A DNA stretch of 64,000 nucleotides from positions 29,347,359 to 29,411,358 of the forward strand of contig OZ026617.1 of the NCBI GenBank assembly GCA_964020975.1. Direction: 5' to 3'. The notes under the pieces were generated by a model that had not been told where the DNA came from, searched no databases, and saw nothing but the letters and a program-made list of their open reading frames with translations. A program made the position numbers and the translations under genes. This stretch comes from Hermodice carunculata. Taxonomy: Eukaryota; Annelida; Polychaeta; Eunicida; Amphinomidae. Shown here in pieces: positions 21,790 to 34,470 of the stretch. How positions within the stretch are numbered: the stretch's first letter is position 1; each line of letters begins with the position of its first letter.

Positions 21790-24700
21790 CTTCGGCTCAA
21801 TGGCAGGACTCTAACGACTCTTTTTAAACTGTTCACTGGCTGCGCAGCAACAACTGTGTCTGGTAATTTATCCCATGGTTCTTATTTTCTGTGGGGAAAA
21901 GGTTTTTGCTACTTCATAACCGGTTCTGTGTTTGAATAACACATGTAAATGTCAAAGTGCTTTGCTGGTTGGGTAAACAATCTGTCAGGATCAGTTTTAT
22001 ATTGTTTAGTGATAATTTTGTAAGTTTCTAACAGGTCAGTACCCTTTCATCTCCATAAGAGTCGTTTAAGCTCAATACATATCTTTTCACAACATCGCTG
22101 AAGTTTAATTAAAGCTTGAATGTTCTTGTTCAGCCATGGATTTCATATGATAGATCCTCATTCCTGGATAGGTCTCACTAAAGTTGTCTATAAGACATTT
22201 GAGCTTTCATGCAGTCAAATTAGTGAAGCATCGTTGGGTCATTCCAAGTCTCTGCATTCCTCTAGGAGTAATATAGGCAATATGTTCTGATCAAGTAAGA
22301 TTATCTGAGATGAATATACCTAAGTCCTTATGTTTGTGAACCTATTCCAGTTGATAACCATTATTTGCATACAAATACTGAATAGAATTTCCTATTTGCA
22401 ACAGTACACATTTTAGTAAACAGGGACCAGACCAGGCTGCTAAGTTAATAAGATCATTCTGGAGTTGAAGGCAATGTGTGAGGGTTTCCACAGTTTCATA
22501 TAACTTGGTGTCATGTGCGAATATATTTTCTGTTGAGGATACAATGTCTGGTAAATAATTGATGTGCAATAAGACCCAAACCAGCCCTGTAATGGAGGCT
22601 TGAGGGACTACACGGGTAACCATTTGCCACCAAGAACTGTTTCTCAAAACCATTTTTTGTCTTCTGCCACCCAGAAAGGAACTAATCCAGTTGATTACTT
22701 GACCTCTGATTACCATGTTTCATAGCTTGTCAAGGAGTCTTTTATGTGGCATGGTGTCAAACACTTTGCTGAAGTCTCCATAGATGGCATCAGCACTTTT
22801 GTTATTGTCATAATCAGTTATTGAATTGGAAAGAGTCCCTACAAGTTGCAATACACAGGAACAATTTTCAAAAAATCAATTTGCTGGATATTATGTGGCT
22901 CCATAACTAAAGGAATCCAGAACATGCAGAATGAGCCTTTCCATCACTTTCGCAACCTGACTTGTCCAAGACACTGGTCTATATTTGTTACAATTGGTTC
23001 TCGAGCCTTACTTTTTTAAAGGAGTAATATTCGCATATTTGCAGTCTTTTGAAATGATCACACTTTTTAAGAATGATTGAAAATATTACCAAACGAGAAT
23101 CAAAATTCAATACTTCCCTCAGTGTGGTAATATGTATAAAATCTGGTTCACTTGCCTTGTTCTTGAGTCGTAATAATTTCTTTCTTACCTGTTCAGGTGT
23201 AATAGTGATATCATACCACACTGATTCTAGACTTATGTCCTACAGGAAAAGATGAGAAACATTTTGTGCCTAAGTAAGCACAGATGTAAAAAAAGTCATT
23301 AAGCATATCTGTTTTTTCCTGGCCATTGGCAATTATCTGATCGTTTTCCAGGCAGTCAATTGAGGAAGACAGCTTCATTTAATGCCTACAGTAATTGAAG
23401 AAGGTCTTAGGGTTCTCTGGAACCTTTGTGATAACATCATCTTCAAAATAGGCGTAAGCTTTGTTGATGGTCCCTTTGACTTTCTTACATTTAGTATTGT
23501 AGATAGAGTTTTTGAAATGCATTAAATCGAGATGATTTAGCTTTGTGCCAATATTTTTTTTTTCTTTCTTTCTTTTTTTTTTTTTTTTTTTTTGATAACT
23601 TAACCAATCTGTATCGGGGCCATGGAGGCTTGTTTCGTTTTCCTGTTTTAGTCAACGTTTTGGGAACAAACCTATCGATCAGTCTTTGATGTTCCACTTT
23701 GAAGATCTCCCATTTATTTTTCTACCATCTTGAGGAAAAGATTGTCCCAGGGACACTGTTAACCACTTCATTAAACTTTTCATAGCTGCCTTTTGGAACA
23801 AAGATAGACATATCTGAAACTATAATCGATTCGTGTGACTGGAATTCTTAAGAATATATCAGTCTGCAGTGGTCACTTGTACCAAATGGTTCTTCAAATT
23901 CTACTTTCTCGATAAAGTCGGTGTTGCCAGTTAAAAAGAGGTGCAAGATATTTCTTCCTCCAGTAGGTCCATCCAGCAGTTGAGTAAGGAAATTATCAAT
24001 CACTTTATTTAACGTTACACTGGATGATTCAGAGCTGGATTTACCTGTTTTCCAGTTAATGTTTTTCAAGCTGAACTCCCGGGTCAGTATAACATTTTCA
24101 GTGTCCATTTCGTCAAGGAATTTCAGAAATCAGAACTGTATTTATATAACAAGATGTACACAGAGCAAGTGACAAAAGAAAAAAAACCTCAAATAGTCTA
24201 CATTCAATGGACTTTACATTATAATCTGCAAAAGTATTGTGATAAGGTGTTTTGATGTTTATATCAAAACACCCTTAGTTTTACCAAATAAGTCAGGTTG
24301 AGCGAAGTAAGGATTTGAATCCGCTGATACTAGGAAGACCTAGAGTGGGGTTTACAAAACTTTATACATGTATCATGACAAGTAAGGACAATGCAGGAAT
24401 GCATATGAGAAAATATCAAGTTACACATACATAGCCATTATATAAGGTTCAAGTTTCTGAATATTGGTGAAAAAGGTATTATTTAATGTACTTAGAATAT
24501 CCATCCTTTGAATATGTATGTACTTTATCCAAAATGCAAGGAAGTGTGTTCTTCAAAAGAGTAATAATATGATATTAGAGACAATTGCTGGTTTTATTTA
24601 ATTTCAAGACAGGAAGCTGTGGAATATGTCTATTACTTGTTTTGTAAATATGAGTTACTGTAGTATATCTTCTCAAATTTGTATAATCCACCTTTCTCTG

Positions 24701-26400
24701 GCTTATACGCTACTCCTGGTAATAACTTGGGGGGCAGGCAAAAATTTAATTCATAACAATTGTATGTTCATTGTTCCTTTGTCATAAAGAACAGGATTTA
24801 AATTACTCTTGGTCAAAAATGCAACTCCACATGTATTGGTGTCTTTGTATGTTTTCAAGCCATTTGAGTCCTTGAGTCCTGATATGTGCCTGGGGGATTA
24901 AATGATAAATCTGTCTTGCCTGAATGTTACATATCATTGAAGTGTACATTCTGGGGTGTCCACTGTTGCATCTATCCAGGTTTCGGAGATGGCTACCACA
25001 TCATAGTCACATTCAAAAATCAGATCACGTAAAATGGCAAATTTAGTAGTCAACCACTCTGCATTGAAGTGCATAAACTTGAGTAAACAAGTCTCTTTGC
25101 CTGTTTTAATTGTGTTGGTGAGACAATTTGTGTTAGACAATTGTAAACTATGTACATAATACTAGGGAAAATTTACATTTCAGTCAAATCTGCCCCTCTT
25201 TCCATCTTGGGAGAAGCATTCAAAAAGGTCTCTCTCACTAGAAACCCATTCCTTATCCTCTAATTTAGGTCGCTTTCCCTTTTCTTGTTTAACTTTTTTC
25301 TTGACTTCACAGTATCTTCTCTTTGTAGCTGTGTTAGATCAGGGTTAATGAAAACTTTCTTAGCTATTTTGGTCAAATGAAATCCCTGCTGCGTTCCTGA
25401 GTTGGGGTTCATTTTTAACAACTTTGGTTTTTGATGTCTTCATTGGTAAGCTTAATCCTTAAAGGCCTGATTTACCATTACTTTCCTTTTTACCAAGTCT
25501 TTCAACCTTCACTGGTTTGTCGTCAATGTTAATAGAAGACATAACCTCTTCAATTGTCACTTTATCTGTGATGTTTTCTGATTCTTATTGTCCACTTAAT
25601 ACTATATTGTGTTCTCTTGTTGTTTTTTTTTTTTTTTTGCCAACTGCTCTTGATTGACTAAATCGATTCTCTTTGACAGTTAACAGATGTTATCATTTAT
25701 TCCCTGTATGTCTGTATGTAATGAAATAACATCTGCCTCTAGCTTATCCAAAATGGATTTTTCTGGTTCTGCTCAATCTGTTGTAATTTGGTAGCAACTT
25801 TCTCCATCTACTGAGCCCATTTCTCTTCAATGTCTTTATCTACTTTAATAGCAGTAAGGCTGGCTGCTTACAGTTGATGCATAACCATTGTAAATCTGGG
25901 CAATCATATAAGGAATTGTAAGTCTCATCTGGGATATCTAAACATTTTGTGCAAACATATTGATTACAAGTTTCACATAAAATCATTTTCTAATCTACCC
26001 CAGTGTAATTCACTTTGCACATACCACATGTATCCCCTTCCCCTCAGGTGCTGATGTAATAGTAGGATCTCTATTTTCCTTACCGTATTCCTGTCTACCT
26101 TTGGATGCATGTTTGACTTACTAGACTCTTAAATTGTGTTGTCCAGATGCTTCTAAGTCCGATTTCTTTTCTGGTTTGTCTTGAAGTTGAATCACGGCAA
26201 CTGCCCTCCTTTTTTTCCCATTTGTATCTGTCCTTGACCCTCGTCTTTGCAAACTTCTTTGCTTTATGGTGGCCACTGGCCCACGTGTTCCTGAATCACC
26301 TATAGCTAGCGAATTCTTGCTGTTTGGTGAAGGTAGTATAGAGGCGTCTTTCAGACCATTCCAGGATCGAAGGGAACGAGGTTGCCCATGCAATGGTTAG
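21790..26400 (-). mobile_element. CR1/L2-like LINE, nearly full set of domains, decayed
   Basis: Minus-strand pieces in order. ORF1 N-terminus (26393-26121) and a PHD finger (about 26045-25850: CGMCKV, CETCNQYVCTKCLD and WLCINCK). Endonuclease start (25140-24934: FMHFNAEWLTTKFAILRDL and DVVAISETWIDATVDT), its middle (about 24830-24720: GVAFLTKSNLNPVLYDKGTM) and its end (24108-23848: GRNILHLFLTGNTDFIEKVE and FGTSDHCRLIYS). RT N-part (23221-22988: ITPEQVRKKLLRLKNKASEP), FSKVFDTMPHKRLLDKL (about 22790-22740), the RT core with NWISSFLGGRRQ and the FAHDTKLY box (22716-22342), and a C-terminal part to about 21800 (LGIFISDNLT, ALRHLHVLFKHR, RTGYEVAKTF). PHD-bearing ORF1 plus this RT type fit the CR1/L2 group. 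The FADD box reads FAHD. About 550 bp of unrelated DNA (24130-24680) splits the endonuclease. Confidence 0.8.
24130..24690. other. Insertion of unknown origin within the LINE endonuclease
   Basis: This stretch interrupts endonuclease homology. It contains a 14-bp-arm hairpin (TAAGGTGTTTTGAT, short loop, inverted copy) at 24243-24277. I find no termini, coding frame or match to other repeats in the window. Confidence 0.4.
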
Positions 26401-26768
26401 GGCCAATTTAAACTTAGAGCTACTGCTTGACCACAGCAATGCCAAGACTACTAGTGGTGGGAGCAGTTTATCTGATAGCAGGAATGCAGAATCCAAAATT
26501 GATCCAAATAATGAATCTGATATCATGGGATCTTTTCCAGGTGGGAAAATAAAGTGAGATACCTGCAGAGGATGTGGAGCACATAGATATCACAGAAGAT
26601 GAATACTTCTATGAATGTCCTGGGCTATGCATTTCAGGCACAAGTCTTTTCACACCTTCCATGATTCAGTGCGACAAATGTAGTGGTTGGGTACATGCAC
26701 AGTGTTCCAATCTACCCAAATATGAGAACTATTGGCTGTCCACTACCAGACAGCAGTATACTTGTCAT

Positions 26769-27349
26769 ATTTGTATTTGTGTCTTTTTGTCTAAAACTAT
26801 TTCCTAGTAGTCATTATCCTATTCCGCAGTCCAAACTCTTTACTCTCCATAAGCTAACCTGTCCCTGTCTAACCTATATACATAGAAGTACTGTTTTCCA
26901 TATTGCACACGTTCCTCTGTAAAATTTTGACTTAGGCTGTATTAGCCCAAATAATAAATTAAAGGGTCTTCAGCGGGTAACTACTCAGAACATGTTTCAG
27001 AGCCTTTTACCCATACTCTCTGAGTAGGGGCTCCTTGTCTAAGCTAAATATTCAGCAAAGACAACCCACATAATAATGAATAATTATGAACGTGGCAATT
27101 GATGAACTAGCTAAATACGTGAAGCTTTGCTTATAAATGCAGAGCTTCATTATGAAAGAAGAATACCTGTCAAACAAACCATAATTACCAAATTTGTATA
27201 GTACAGGTTCAGATGAGAACAATTTGACTTACCCCTGAACCAATATGTACCCTTTCTAGCAGGAAAGCTTATTCTAGTTAAACCATCCGCCAATGTTTAA
27301 CTGAAATGGAAACAAGCTGGGGCATTATATTCAGTCCCAGTGATTGTAA
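26769..27349 (+). repeat. Dispersed repeat R1, copy 2
   Basis: Colinear with 15810-16393 over its whole length. It begins right at the end of the PHD finger frame (YTCHIC followed by the R1 frame ICVFLSKTIS), which suggests that R1 begins as ORF1 coding sequence or was inserted just there. Confidence 0.78.
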
Positions 27350-27589
27350 AAAAACAGTTGCAGCTAGACCACCTGTCTAAATCAAGGGAAATCCTAACAA
27401 GGACTGCAACAATGTACATCCACCAGAGATGTAAAACAAACTCCATGATGACACCTACTCCTCAAACAATTAAGCTCTATTTCACTGCCAACCCTGAGTC
27501 AATGTATCAACGTAATGTGTCAGGTTTGTGACATTTGTGAAAATACTGTCAATTTTGAGTACTTTTTTTAATATTGTGTAAATTTGCAT

Positions 27590-28065
27590 TTAGGCATGTC
27601 AGAAAAGAATAAAAGTCATTAGCATTTATGCCAAAAACATGTTATCAAAACAATTTTTCTTAACAGGATTTTAAGTACAATAAGGCAAACATGTAACTGT
27701 CGTAGCCCGCTGCTTGCTACCGATAGCCCCAGGGGGGTTTAACCTGACAGAAAACATGTAAGCCTAAAATGTCTGAAAGTGAATATTAAAACAGACAGAT
27801 GCCAAAAGATAAAGTTAAGTAGCAAAGCAGACAAGTAAAAAAAAACTGTAAATTATTGTGGCCAAACTTTCTAATAATCTTTGGACATTAACAGTAAAAT
27901 TATAGGGCAAGTCAGAAAAGAATGAAAGTCATTTGTATTTAAGTCAAGAGAATGCAATGAAAATATTAACCAGATATCAAGTACAATTATGCAAGCTTGT
28001 AACTGTCGCAGGCCGCTTCTTGCTACCTGTAGCCCCTGGGGGTATAACCTGACAGAAAACAAGCT
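27590..28065 (+). repeat. Diverged tandem duplication, about 310-bp period
   Basis: Two copies (about 27595-27750 and 27905-28062) share GTCAGAAAAGAAT.AAAGTCA, then TTGTAACTGTCG.AG.CCGC and TAACCTGACAGAAAACA. It lies between the R1 copy and the coiled-coil part of the LINE ORF1. Confidence 0.65.
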
Positions 28066-29719
28066 AGCTATGTGTACCAACTTATCATTCAATCTGGGTG
28101 ACCTTTTCCAATCAAGGTCAACAGGTGAAGATGGTGCCCAACTATCTTGTCAAGAACAGAGTGCTCAGTGTTAGGGAATAGGACCAAATTGTGGTCATGA
28201 CACCTGGACTCAAACCTCAGTTGCAGTGGTGAATCAATATGCTCGATACCAAAATACAACAAGAAGTCAGAGAACACAGACTGTAAACGCTTTTGATGAG
28301 CACAAACTGTGCAAAATGTTTGAAAGACTGAACACAAACTTATTGGCGACAATCTCAGAGTCTGGGAGTGCGAAAGTACAAACAAAAATTGATAATGTCA
28401 CAAAAGAGAACAAACAACAAATAGCAGCACCGGATCCACAGATGACAAGACATAATAAGAAGAATAAGAGACTGGTTGAGGGCAATGACGACTCAAAGAA
28501 GGAGAATTAAACACTGTGAAGGCAAATGCAGATATTGTAGACTAAAATGACTCAGTAGCATAAAGTCACATCTGCAGTCCTAGTGGACCCAAACAGAACC
28601 TAGAGGTGACAGAACTGGCGACTGAGTTATATGAAGGACTGCAGATCACAATGTGGTTGTAATTGAAAATCACAAGGCACACATGGAGATGGTCAAAATT
28701 GATTTGAAACGAGTGCAGGAGGCGCTATCTAATAGATCTGTTCAAATACTTAGTATCACTGGGAAACTTGACAAAACCAGAGCCCTGCTTCCTTAAGAAA
28801 GAGATAAGAACATAGCAACACCGTACAGTTAAGCGCCAAGATGTGTGGCCCAATGCAGAAGTTTAGCACAGTGTGCCACAGTGTGATGAAAAAAACTGAC
28901 ATAAAAGACCTCTCTGACTCTAATGACAACTTCCAAGTACCCAACAAAATACAGTAGGATATCACATCTGCAGTACCACAGACAGTGGAAACTATAAACA
29001 GATTAAAAGATCCTAAATGAGGTTGAAGAGGGCAGTACTATAATACTAAACAGTGTGGATACAAAAACCAGTTTAACAGCAGGTGGTATCAATACAGAGC
29101 ATGTTCCCCAAATTGACAAGGATGAAAGGAACCCACCCAAAACCAGAATACAAAGGCCTTATAAGCATCACAATCCAGAATGGCGAAAAAAAGAAAGTGG
29201 CTGTCATTCTATGTTCAATATTGAACAAATTTGATGGTGAAAAAAATTGTATCCAGCTGGGATACCAAACAAAACCATTATGTTACACAACAAACATGCC
29301 ATAAAGCGATTACCAGAAATTATGGACAGCAAACCTGATGTGGTAGTTTACTAGGTGATAACCAATGATGTGAAGTCTATGGATACTGAGAAGGCATGCA
29401 ATGACTTGTTAACCCTTACCAGACAAATCAGATAATGTGATGTCACACAAAGGTGATTATCTCCTTGGCACCACCCAGAAACAGTGATGTAAAGTGGCAT
29501 ATGTACACGAACTTAGCAAATGCCATGATTGAAAATATGGTGTACAATCAGGACTTTATAACTCTAGTAGACCAATCTGGTCTTGGGAGAAATGGTCTCC
29601 CTTACAAAAAGTGCTGCCAGGATGAATCTAACCTTAGTGACACTGGGACAAAGGTCTTGGCAGTGAATATCTGGTGGCAGATTCATGCTGTACCCTCCAA
29701 TTAATTTAACTTCATACCA

Positions 29720-29872
29720 TCGACTGACATATAAGTGGGACAGTTTGGTGCTGTCACTGCACTATTGATAACAAGTATCACAATTTCTTTGTGTTTCTAG
29801 ACTGAGAAACTAACACGTCTTTACTGTATAGTTTAGTCTGTGTGTGAATTTCTTGTTTTTCCTCAATAACTT

Positions 29873-29971
<99 letters not shown>

Positions 29972-30860
29972 TTTATTTATTTATTTATGTGTCAAATTTT
30001 GTGGTTAGTTTTTGTTGGACACTATTGTTGACAGACCTAGTAGTGAAGTTTTGCATATTGTTTGGATCAGTCATGCTGTTAAAATATGGAAATCAAAGGC
30101 ATATTAGTGGAGATTTCAAATCTTGCTTATCTTCAAATATTTTCCAGTACATGCCTCTCTCTCTTTCACCTCTCCCGAAGCTAGTAACTAATACTCTGGC
30201 CACACTGTTATGCAGCCAGACTTAATTGAACAAAAAAGCCTGGTCTCCATACCTATCAGTACAGAGGCAGTGATGCCCAGTGTTGTGAGCTTACCCTTCA
30301 ATCCCTAGGGACACTGACTGTGTTGGTAGAGTAAGTCTTCCTTGTGTAACCAAACAGACTGCTTTCTCTGAAGCCTCCTTGCTGTGACTCCCCATCATAA
30401 ATAACATAGTGCTGACTGAGAAGTGCCACTTCGACTACAGTTGATAGGGTAGTGACATAGCAGCATCCAATGAAATATGAACCATTGTTTCGCATGTCTT
30501 TGTAATGGGAGATTCAGAGCAACTACTGTAAATCATCCAAACACAGATCCAAACTCCCTGTAATGACCAACTGCAATATCGAAAGATTTTGGTCAGGGTC
30601 ATTTGGTACATTGTGGCAGGCAGAACTCCCATAGCTGTTCTATTTTTGGACGCAGCAGTACGCATATATTTCAGCAGCCTGGTGACCTACCATGTGATGC
30701 CAGACTGGGATTTCCCCAAGCCATCTTCCACCTGCATTATGAATTTTGTCCTAAGTTTCTCTCGGCCACTTTTTGTTCTCAAAAGTACCAAACTTGGCAT
30801 GGTGATTGACCTAGCGGTGAAATAACACACCTACTTTGGAAGAGTCCCCATGTTTTAAAT
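29720..30860. other. Unassigned DNA with a compound TTTA/TTAC/TTTA microsatellite
   Basis: 29872-29990 is (TTTA)n(TTAC)n(TTTA)n. The rest (30000-30850) shows small overlapping open frames on both strands, none of which I recognise. Confidence 0.6.
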
Positions 30861-30861
30861 T

Positions 30862-31870
30862 ATGCAAATGAGGGCAATTTGGAATTTTATATGTTAAATA
30901 TCTTCAAAACTATTAAAGATAAAGGTACCATTCCAACTTTAATTCATAATTATACACTTTATGCGTAGCCAATGAACCTTAAAGTTGGAGAATTATAATT
31001 TATGCCAATTAGGGGCACTTGAAAAGTTTGGATGCTCAATATCTTCAAAACTATTGTAGGCAGAATACAGTGTCATATCAACTTTAATGCATAGGTTTGT
31101 GCTATAGGTGCATCCAATAAACTACAAACAAAATTTGCAGAATGCTAATTCATGCCAATTAGGGCACTTAAAAAGTTTAAATACTGAATATCTTCAAAAC
31201 TATTATAGGTAGAAGTACCATATCAACTTTAAAATATAGGTTTGTGCTATAGGCACACCAAATGAACCACAAACAAAAGTTGTAGAATGACAGTTTCTGC
31301 TAATTAAGGGCACATGAAAAGTTTACAAATAAATGTTGAATATCTTCAAATCCAGTGTAGGTAGAGGTGCCAATAGAAAGGCAATGTGTAGGTTTGTATT
31401 ATAGGAGCATCCAAAGAACCACAAGGAAAAGTTGTAAATTTTAATTTATGCAAATTAGGACAGTTTAAATGTTGAATATCTTCAAAACCATTTGAAGGAT
31501 CCATTAACACTTTAAAAATCTTCTCAGGCTTCTGCTATAGGCACATCCAATTGAGCACAACCAAAAGTTGTAGTAATTTAATTTATACAAATTAGCAGAA
31601 TACACAAAAATTTAAATCTTGGAATAACTGCACAACCGTTGCAGGTAGAAGTGTCCTTCTGAATTCAATTGATAGGTTGGTGAGATCGCTGCATCCAATG
31701 AATTAATGTTGTGCCAGTTTTAGTTATGCAAATTAGGCAAATACACAAAATTTCAATCTTGAATACTTCTGAACTATTATTGATAGAGGAACCATTCCGA
31801 CTTCCAATTTATAGGTTTGTAACACAGCTCAATGGTTTATTTCTTTTTTTTTCACACAGTTCAATACCAA
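30862..31870 (+). repeat. Tandem repeat, seven units of about 145 bp
   Basis: Units start at about 30862, 31002, 31152, 31298, 31449, 31584 and 31726, each beginning near ATGCAAATTAGGGCACTTGA (often with changes). Each then runs AATATCTTCAAAACTATTG, TAGGTAGA.GTACCAT, CAACTTTAA, TAGGTTTGTGCTATAGG, CATCCAATGAACCAC, AAAAGTTGTAGAAT. They are diverged (many indels), so the array is old. No flanking coding sequence. Confidence 0.8.
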
Positions 31871-32039
31871 TTACTGCTGCAGGAGATACCTAAATACTGA
31901 ATACCCAATCTTTTGAAGTTTTCTAAGCACACAGAGTGATTTGCTGACTAGCAAATTAAATTTCTCTGGTTCTTAAGTCCACCCACAAGGAGATACTCTT
32001 GTTCGCATTCCTCTTTGTCGCTAGATGGCAATACTGTAC

Positions 32040-32215
32040 AGGGAACTGGTAGGACTAAACACCGAAATGTGCCGCATTACACCGGCATTTAAAATACCGG
32101 ATTGCAATACCGAATTGCATAATACACCAATTTGCAGTACCAGATTGCACTGAAAACACCGGATTGCATTTAATACAGATTTGCACACCCAGATTGCATA
32201 AGCAAGCCATTTTTA
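32040..32215 (+). repeat. ACCGGATTGCA minisatellite, left copy of a 12-kb inverted pair
   Basis: Short repeats such as ACCGGATTGCA, CCGAATTGCAT and CCAGATTGCA, preceded by GGACTAAACACCG and followed by GATTGCATAAGCAAGC. The same sequence lies in inverse orientation at 44045-44165. It may be the end of a foldback or TIR-type element, or simply a dispersed minisatellite. Confidence 0.7.
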
Positions 32216-32596
32216 GTATTTGCTCGATCTTTTATGCTATTAAATTATAAAAAAATTCTGGAAATGCATGAAGCAGGCATACATGCAAATGAACAGAAAA
32301 CAATGTGTCTAAACAAAATCCTTCACCAGCCACGGCATTTGAGATAAGCCCTTGTGTTTCCTTTCTCTTTTTCTATTAAATTTTTAGAGCATAAAACAAC
32401 TTAGATCCAGCTTCTTTTTTTTTTTTTTGCATTCCAAGAAAATTGCACAACTTACATTAAACTGTTACCCCCCCCCCCGAAAAAAAAATACCCTGCTGCT
32501 TTTTTTTTTTTTTTTTTTTTACTTTGATAGAACTCAAACAAATTTCAGGGGTTGGGGTTGGGGGAGCACAAGACACAATGTCACATATGCATTGAC

Positions 32597-32628
<32 letters not shown>

Positions 32629-32633
32629 CATAC

Positions 32634-32714
<81 letters not shown>

Positions 32715-32760
32715 GAAAAATTCAAAAGCCATGTTAACAGAGAATATGACCACATTTGTA
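32216..32760. repeat. Homopolymer and TACA/TA microsatellites
   Basis: T run at 32413-32428, C and A runs near 32466-32488, T run at 32499-32520, (CATA)n at 32597-32625 and (TA)n at about 32637-32711. The TA array abuts the 3' side of the following minus-strand LINE and may be its tail. Confidence 0.75.
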
Positions 32761-32764
32761 ACTA

Positions 32765-34470
32765 ATTGCTTTGATCACTGCTACAGCTTTTCCTGCACTT
32801 GAGAAGCAAGATTATCCACCGTATTGGACCATCTCATCGCATGGAAAATACTAAACCTAAATACTTATAATATGGTATAACATGTACAGGCTCACCATCA
32901 ATATGCCATTTTTCCGAAGTGCGTAAAGGGCCACCATTTCTGAATACCGTATCATTTTATTCATTTAATACCGTATTTAAAACAGAAATGTGCTAAGCTG
33001 TTTAGTGATTTTTGTAATCTAGCCACAGTGTCGTTAAACAATGCTAAATCGTCTGCATACAAAAGTAAAGTAATATCAGAGGCCCCTACTATAATTAGTA
33101 TACCCTTACATCCGTCCTTTTTTACATTCATTAACTTATTTATTTACAAAAAGAATAAGCAAAAGCGGGAAAATCATAAAGCTCTATCTGGTACCCATTC
33201 AACAAGTGTTATACTCTACCAGTTCATTTTTAGTTCTGCATGTGACCTGAGATTTCTGTACGCAGACTGAAGAATGGTTAAAACTCTACCATTTGCAATG
33301 CTTTTAATGAGACTAAACCAAAGATTTTTATGGGGAATGCTATCAAAAGCTTTGGTAAAATTTAAGATCTTCCTTTGGTTTACATAAATACTTCGTACAT
33401 GTTTCATGCCGAGGAAAATATTTTCTACTGTAGAATTTCCTTTTCTGCAAGCACCGTGGCCCTGATCAATTTTACCATCAGACTCGGTCCTGCTTATAAA
33501 CCTGTTTCCACATTTTTTTTAACATTTTACTAATTGTACTTCATAATGAAATTCCTCTATAGTTATTATCGTCGTCCATTGGACCTTTTTCATGAAGAGG
33601 ACCTATAATTGTTTCACACCATGAATCTGAATAAATAACACGACTTAAAATTCTATTGAATAATGCACAAAGGAGTAGAAACGTCTATATTCTTTTTAAA
33701 CATTTCATATGTTAACCCATCTGGCCCACTTGCATTATCATTCGGTAGGCTTAGTATAATTTTTTTTTTTTTTTTTTAAATTTCTTCTTCTCTTAAGTCC
33801 TCATTTGATACCCAAGGATCACTAAGAATGCACATTCATCAAGAATGGGGATTTGGTCGAGTGGATATGTGCGTTTCCCATTTCAGCTAGGCGACTGGTG
33901 CCAAAGATTGCAGGTTCGAGTCCCGCTCGTTCCGAACATGAAAATATCATAATTCTCGTGTGCTAAAAGAGACTGTTATACCAGTTGTTGAAAAACTGGA
34001 TCCACTTCTGTATTATTATTCAAAAAGGAACTTAAATTATCTAAACCACTTGTCAAGTGATATGCCTCCCTTTCGTCGACCATCTCTCTGAAATGATTTA
34101 ATAAATTTCCACAACTTCTTTTTACATGAAAGACGATCTTTACAGTTGTACAATTAAAAATACCTTCCATATCGCTTATGGTTAGATCATGCTCTACCGT
34201 TCAGGAAGTGAACATCTAAATATACGAGATAAGTCAATAAGAGCATGGCCGAAAGTGTTAATTTCACTTGCATCACAAGATTCTCTGGGTTTGAAAAAAT
34301 TATCAGAAATACACCAATTGCCATTTTTAGTTGAGTCATCTACTAATATAATCCATTCTTTTCCCCCAATCTGCCGTACGTTGTTTGAACAAATATATGA
34401 ATTAATGAAATCAACGAAACTAGAATTTCCATCAGAAAGACAGTGATTGTTTTCTGTGTGATTCACTTGC
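32765..34470 (-). mobile_element. LINE fragment: endonuclease end and reverse transcriptase
   Basis: Minus-strand order: endonuclease portion (34466-34194: SSFVDFINSYICSNNVRQIG, KEWIILVDDSTKNGNWCISD, INTFGHALIDLSRIFRCS), linker (34170-33976), then RT. The RT has LCALFNRILSRVIYSDSW.. and NNYRGISL (about 33680-33540), LNFTKAFDSIPHKNLWFSLI (33407-33216), and the catalytic box LLLYADDLALFNDTVARLQK at about 33075-33010, followed by FRNGGPLRTSEKWHIDGEPV and YKYLGLVFSM to about 32830. The YADD is intact but the reading frame is broken. A tRNA-like segment lies between the endonuclease and the RT. Confidence 0.78.
33843..33932 (+). repeat. tRNA-like segment (Leu/Ser type), probably a SINE head
   Basis: A box TGGTCGAGTGG and a perfect B box GGTTCGAGTCC lie about 60 bp apart. 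The ends GAATGGG and CTCGTTC pair as a 7-bp acceptor stem with two G-U pairs. Length 90 nt and the spacing suggest a class II (Leu/Ser) tRNA, but the anticodon stem does not fold well, so it is probably a tRNA-derived SINE or a tRNA pseudogene and not a working tRNA. It is inserted in the LINE between endonuclease and RT parts. Confidence 0.55.

Larger units (their letters stand above)
26400..29720 (+). mobile_element. LINE ORF1 fossil: PHD finger, coiled coil, SGNH esterase
   Basis: Plus-strand pieces. An N-terminal segment (about 26413-26560: AKTTSGGSSLSDSRNAESK). A PHD finger (26600-26790: YECPGLC, IQCDKCSGWVHAQCSNLP, YTCHIC). A hydrophilic region (28226-28510: CKMFERLNTNLLATISESG and TKIDNVTKENKQQI). 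An SGNH/GDSL esterase (about 29215-29700: NKHAIKRLPEIMDSKPDVVV, TNDVKSMDTEKACNDL, VIISLAPPRNSDVKWHMY, DESNLSDTGTKVLAVNIWW). Such ORF1 proteins with PHD and esterase domains are known in CR1-type LINEs. Repeat R1 and a tandem-duplicated block (27600-28060) separate the PHD from the rest, and frames are broken. No RT follows, so only the 5' part of the element is here. Confidence 0.75.

Noticed and set aside
24300-24330. B-box-like GGATTTGAATCC
   Set aside because: No A box at a proper distance and no acceptor stem.
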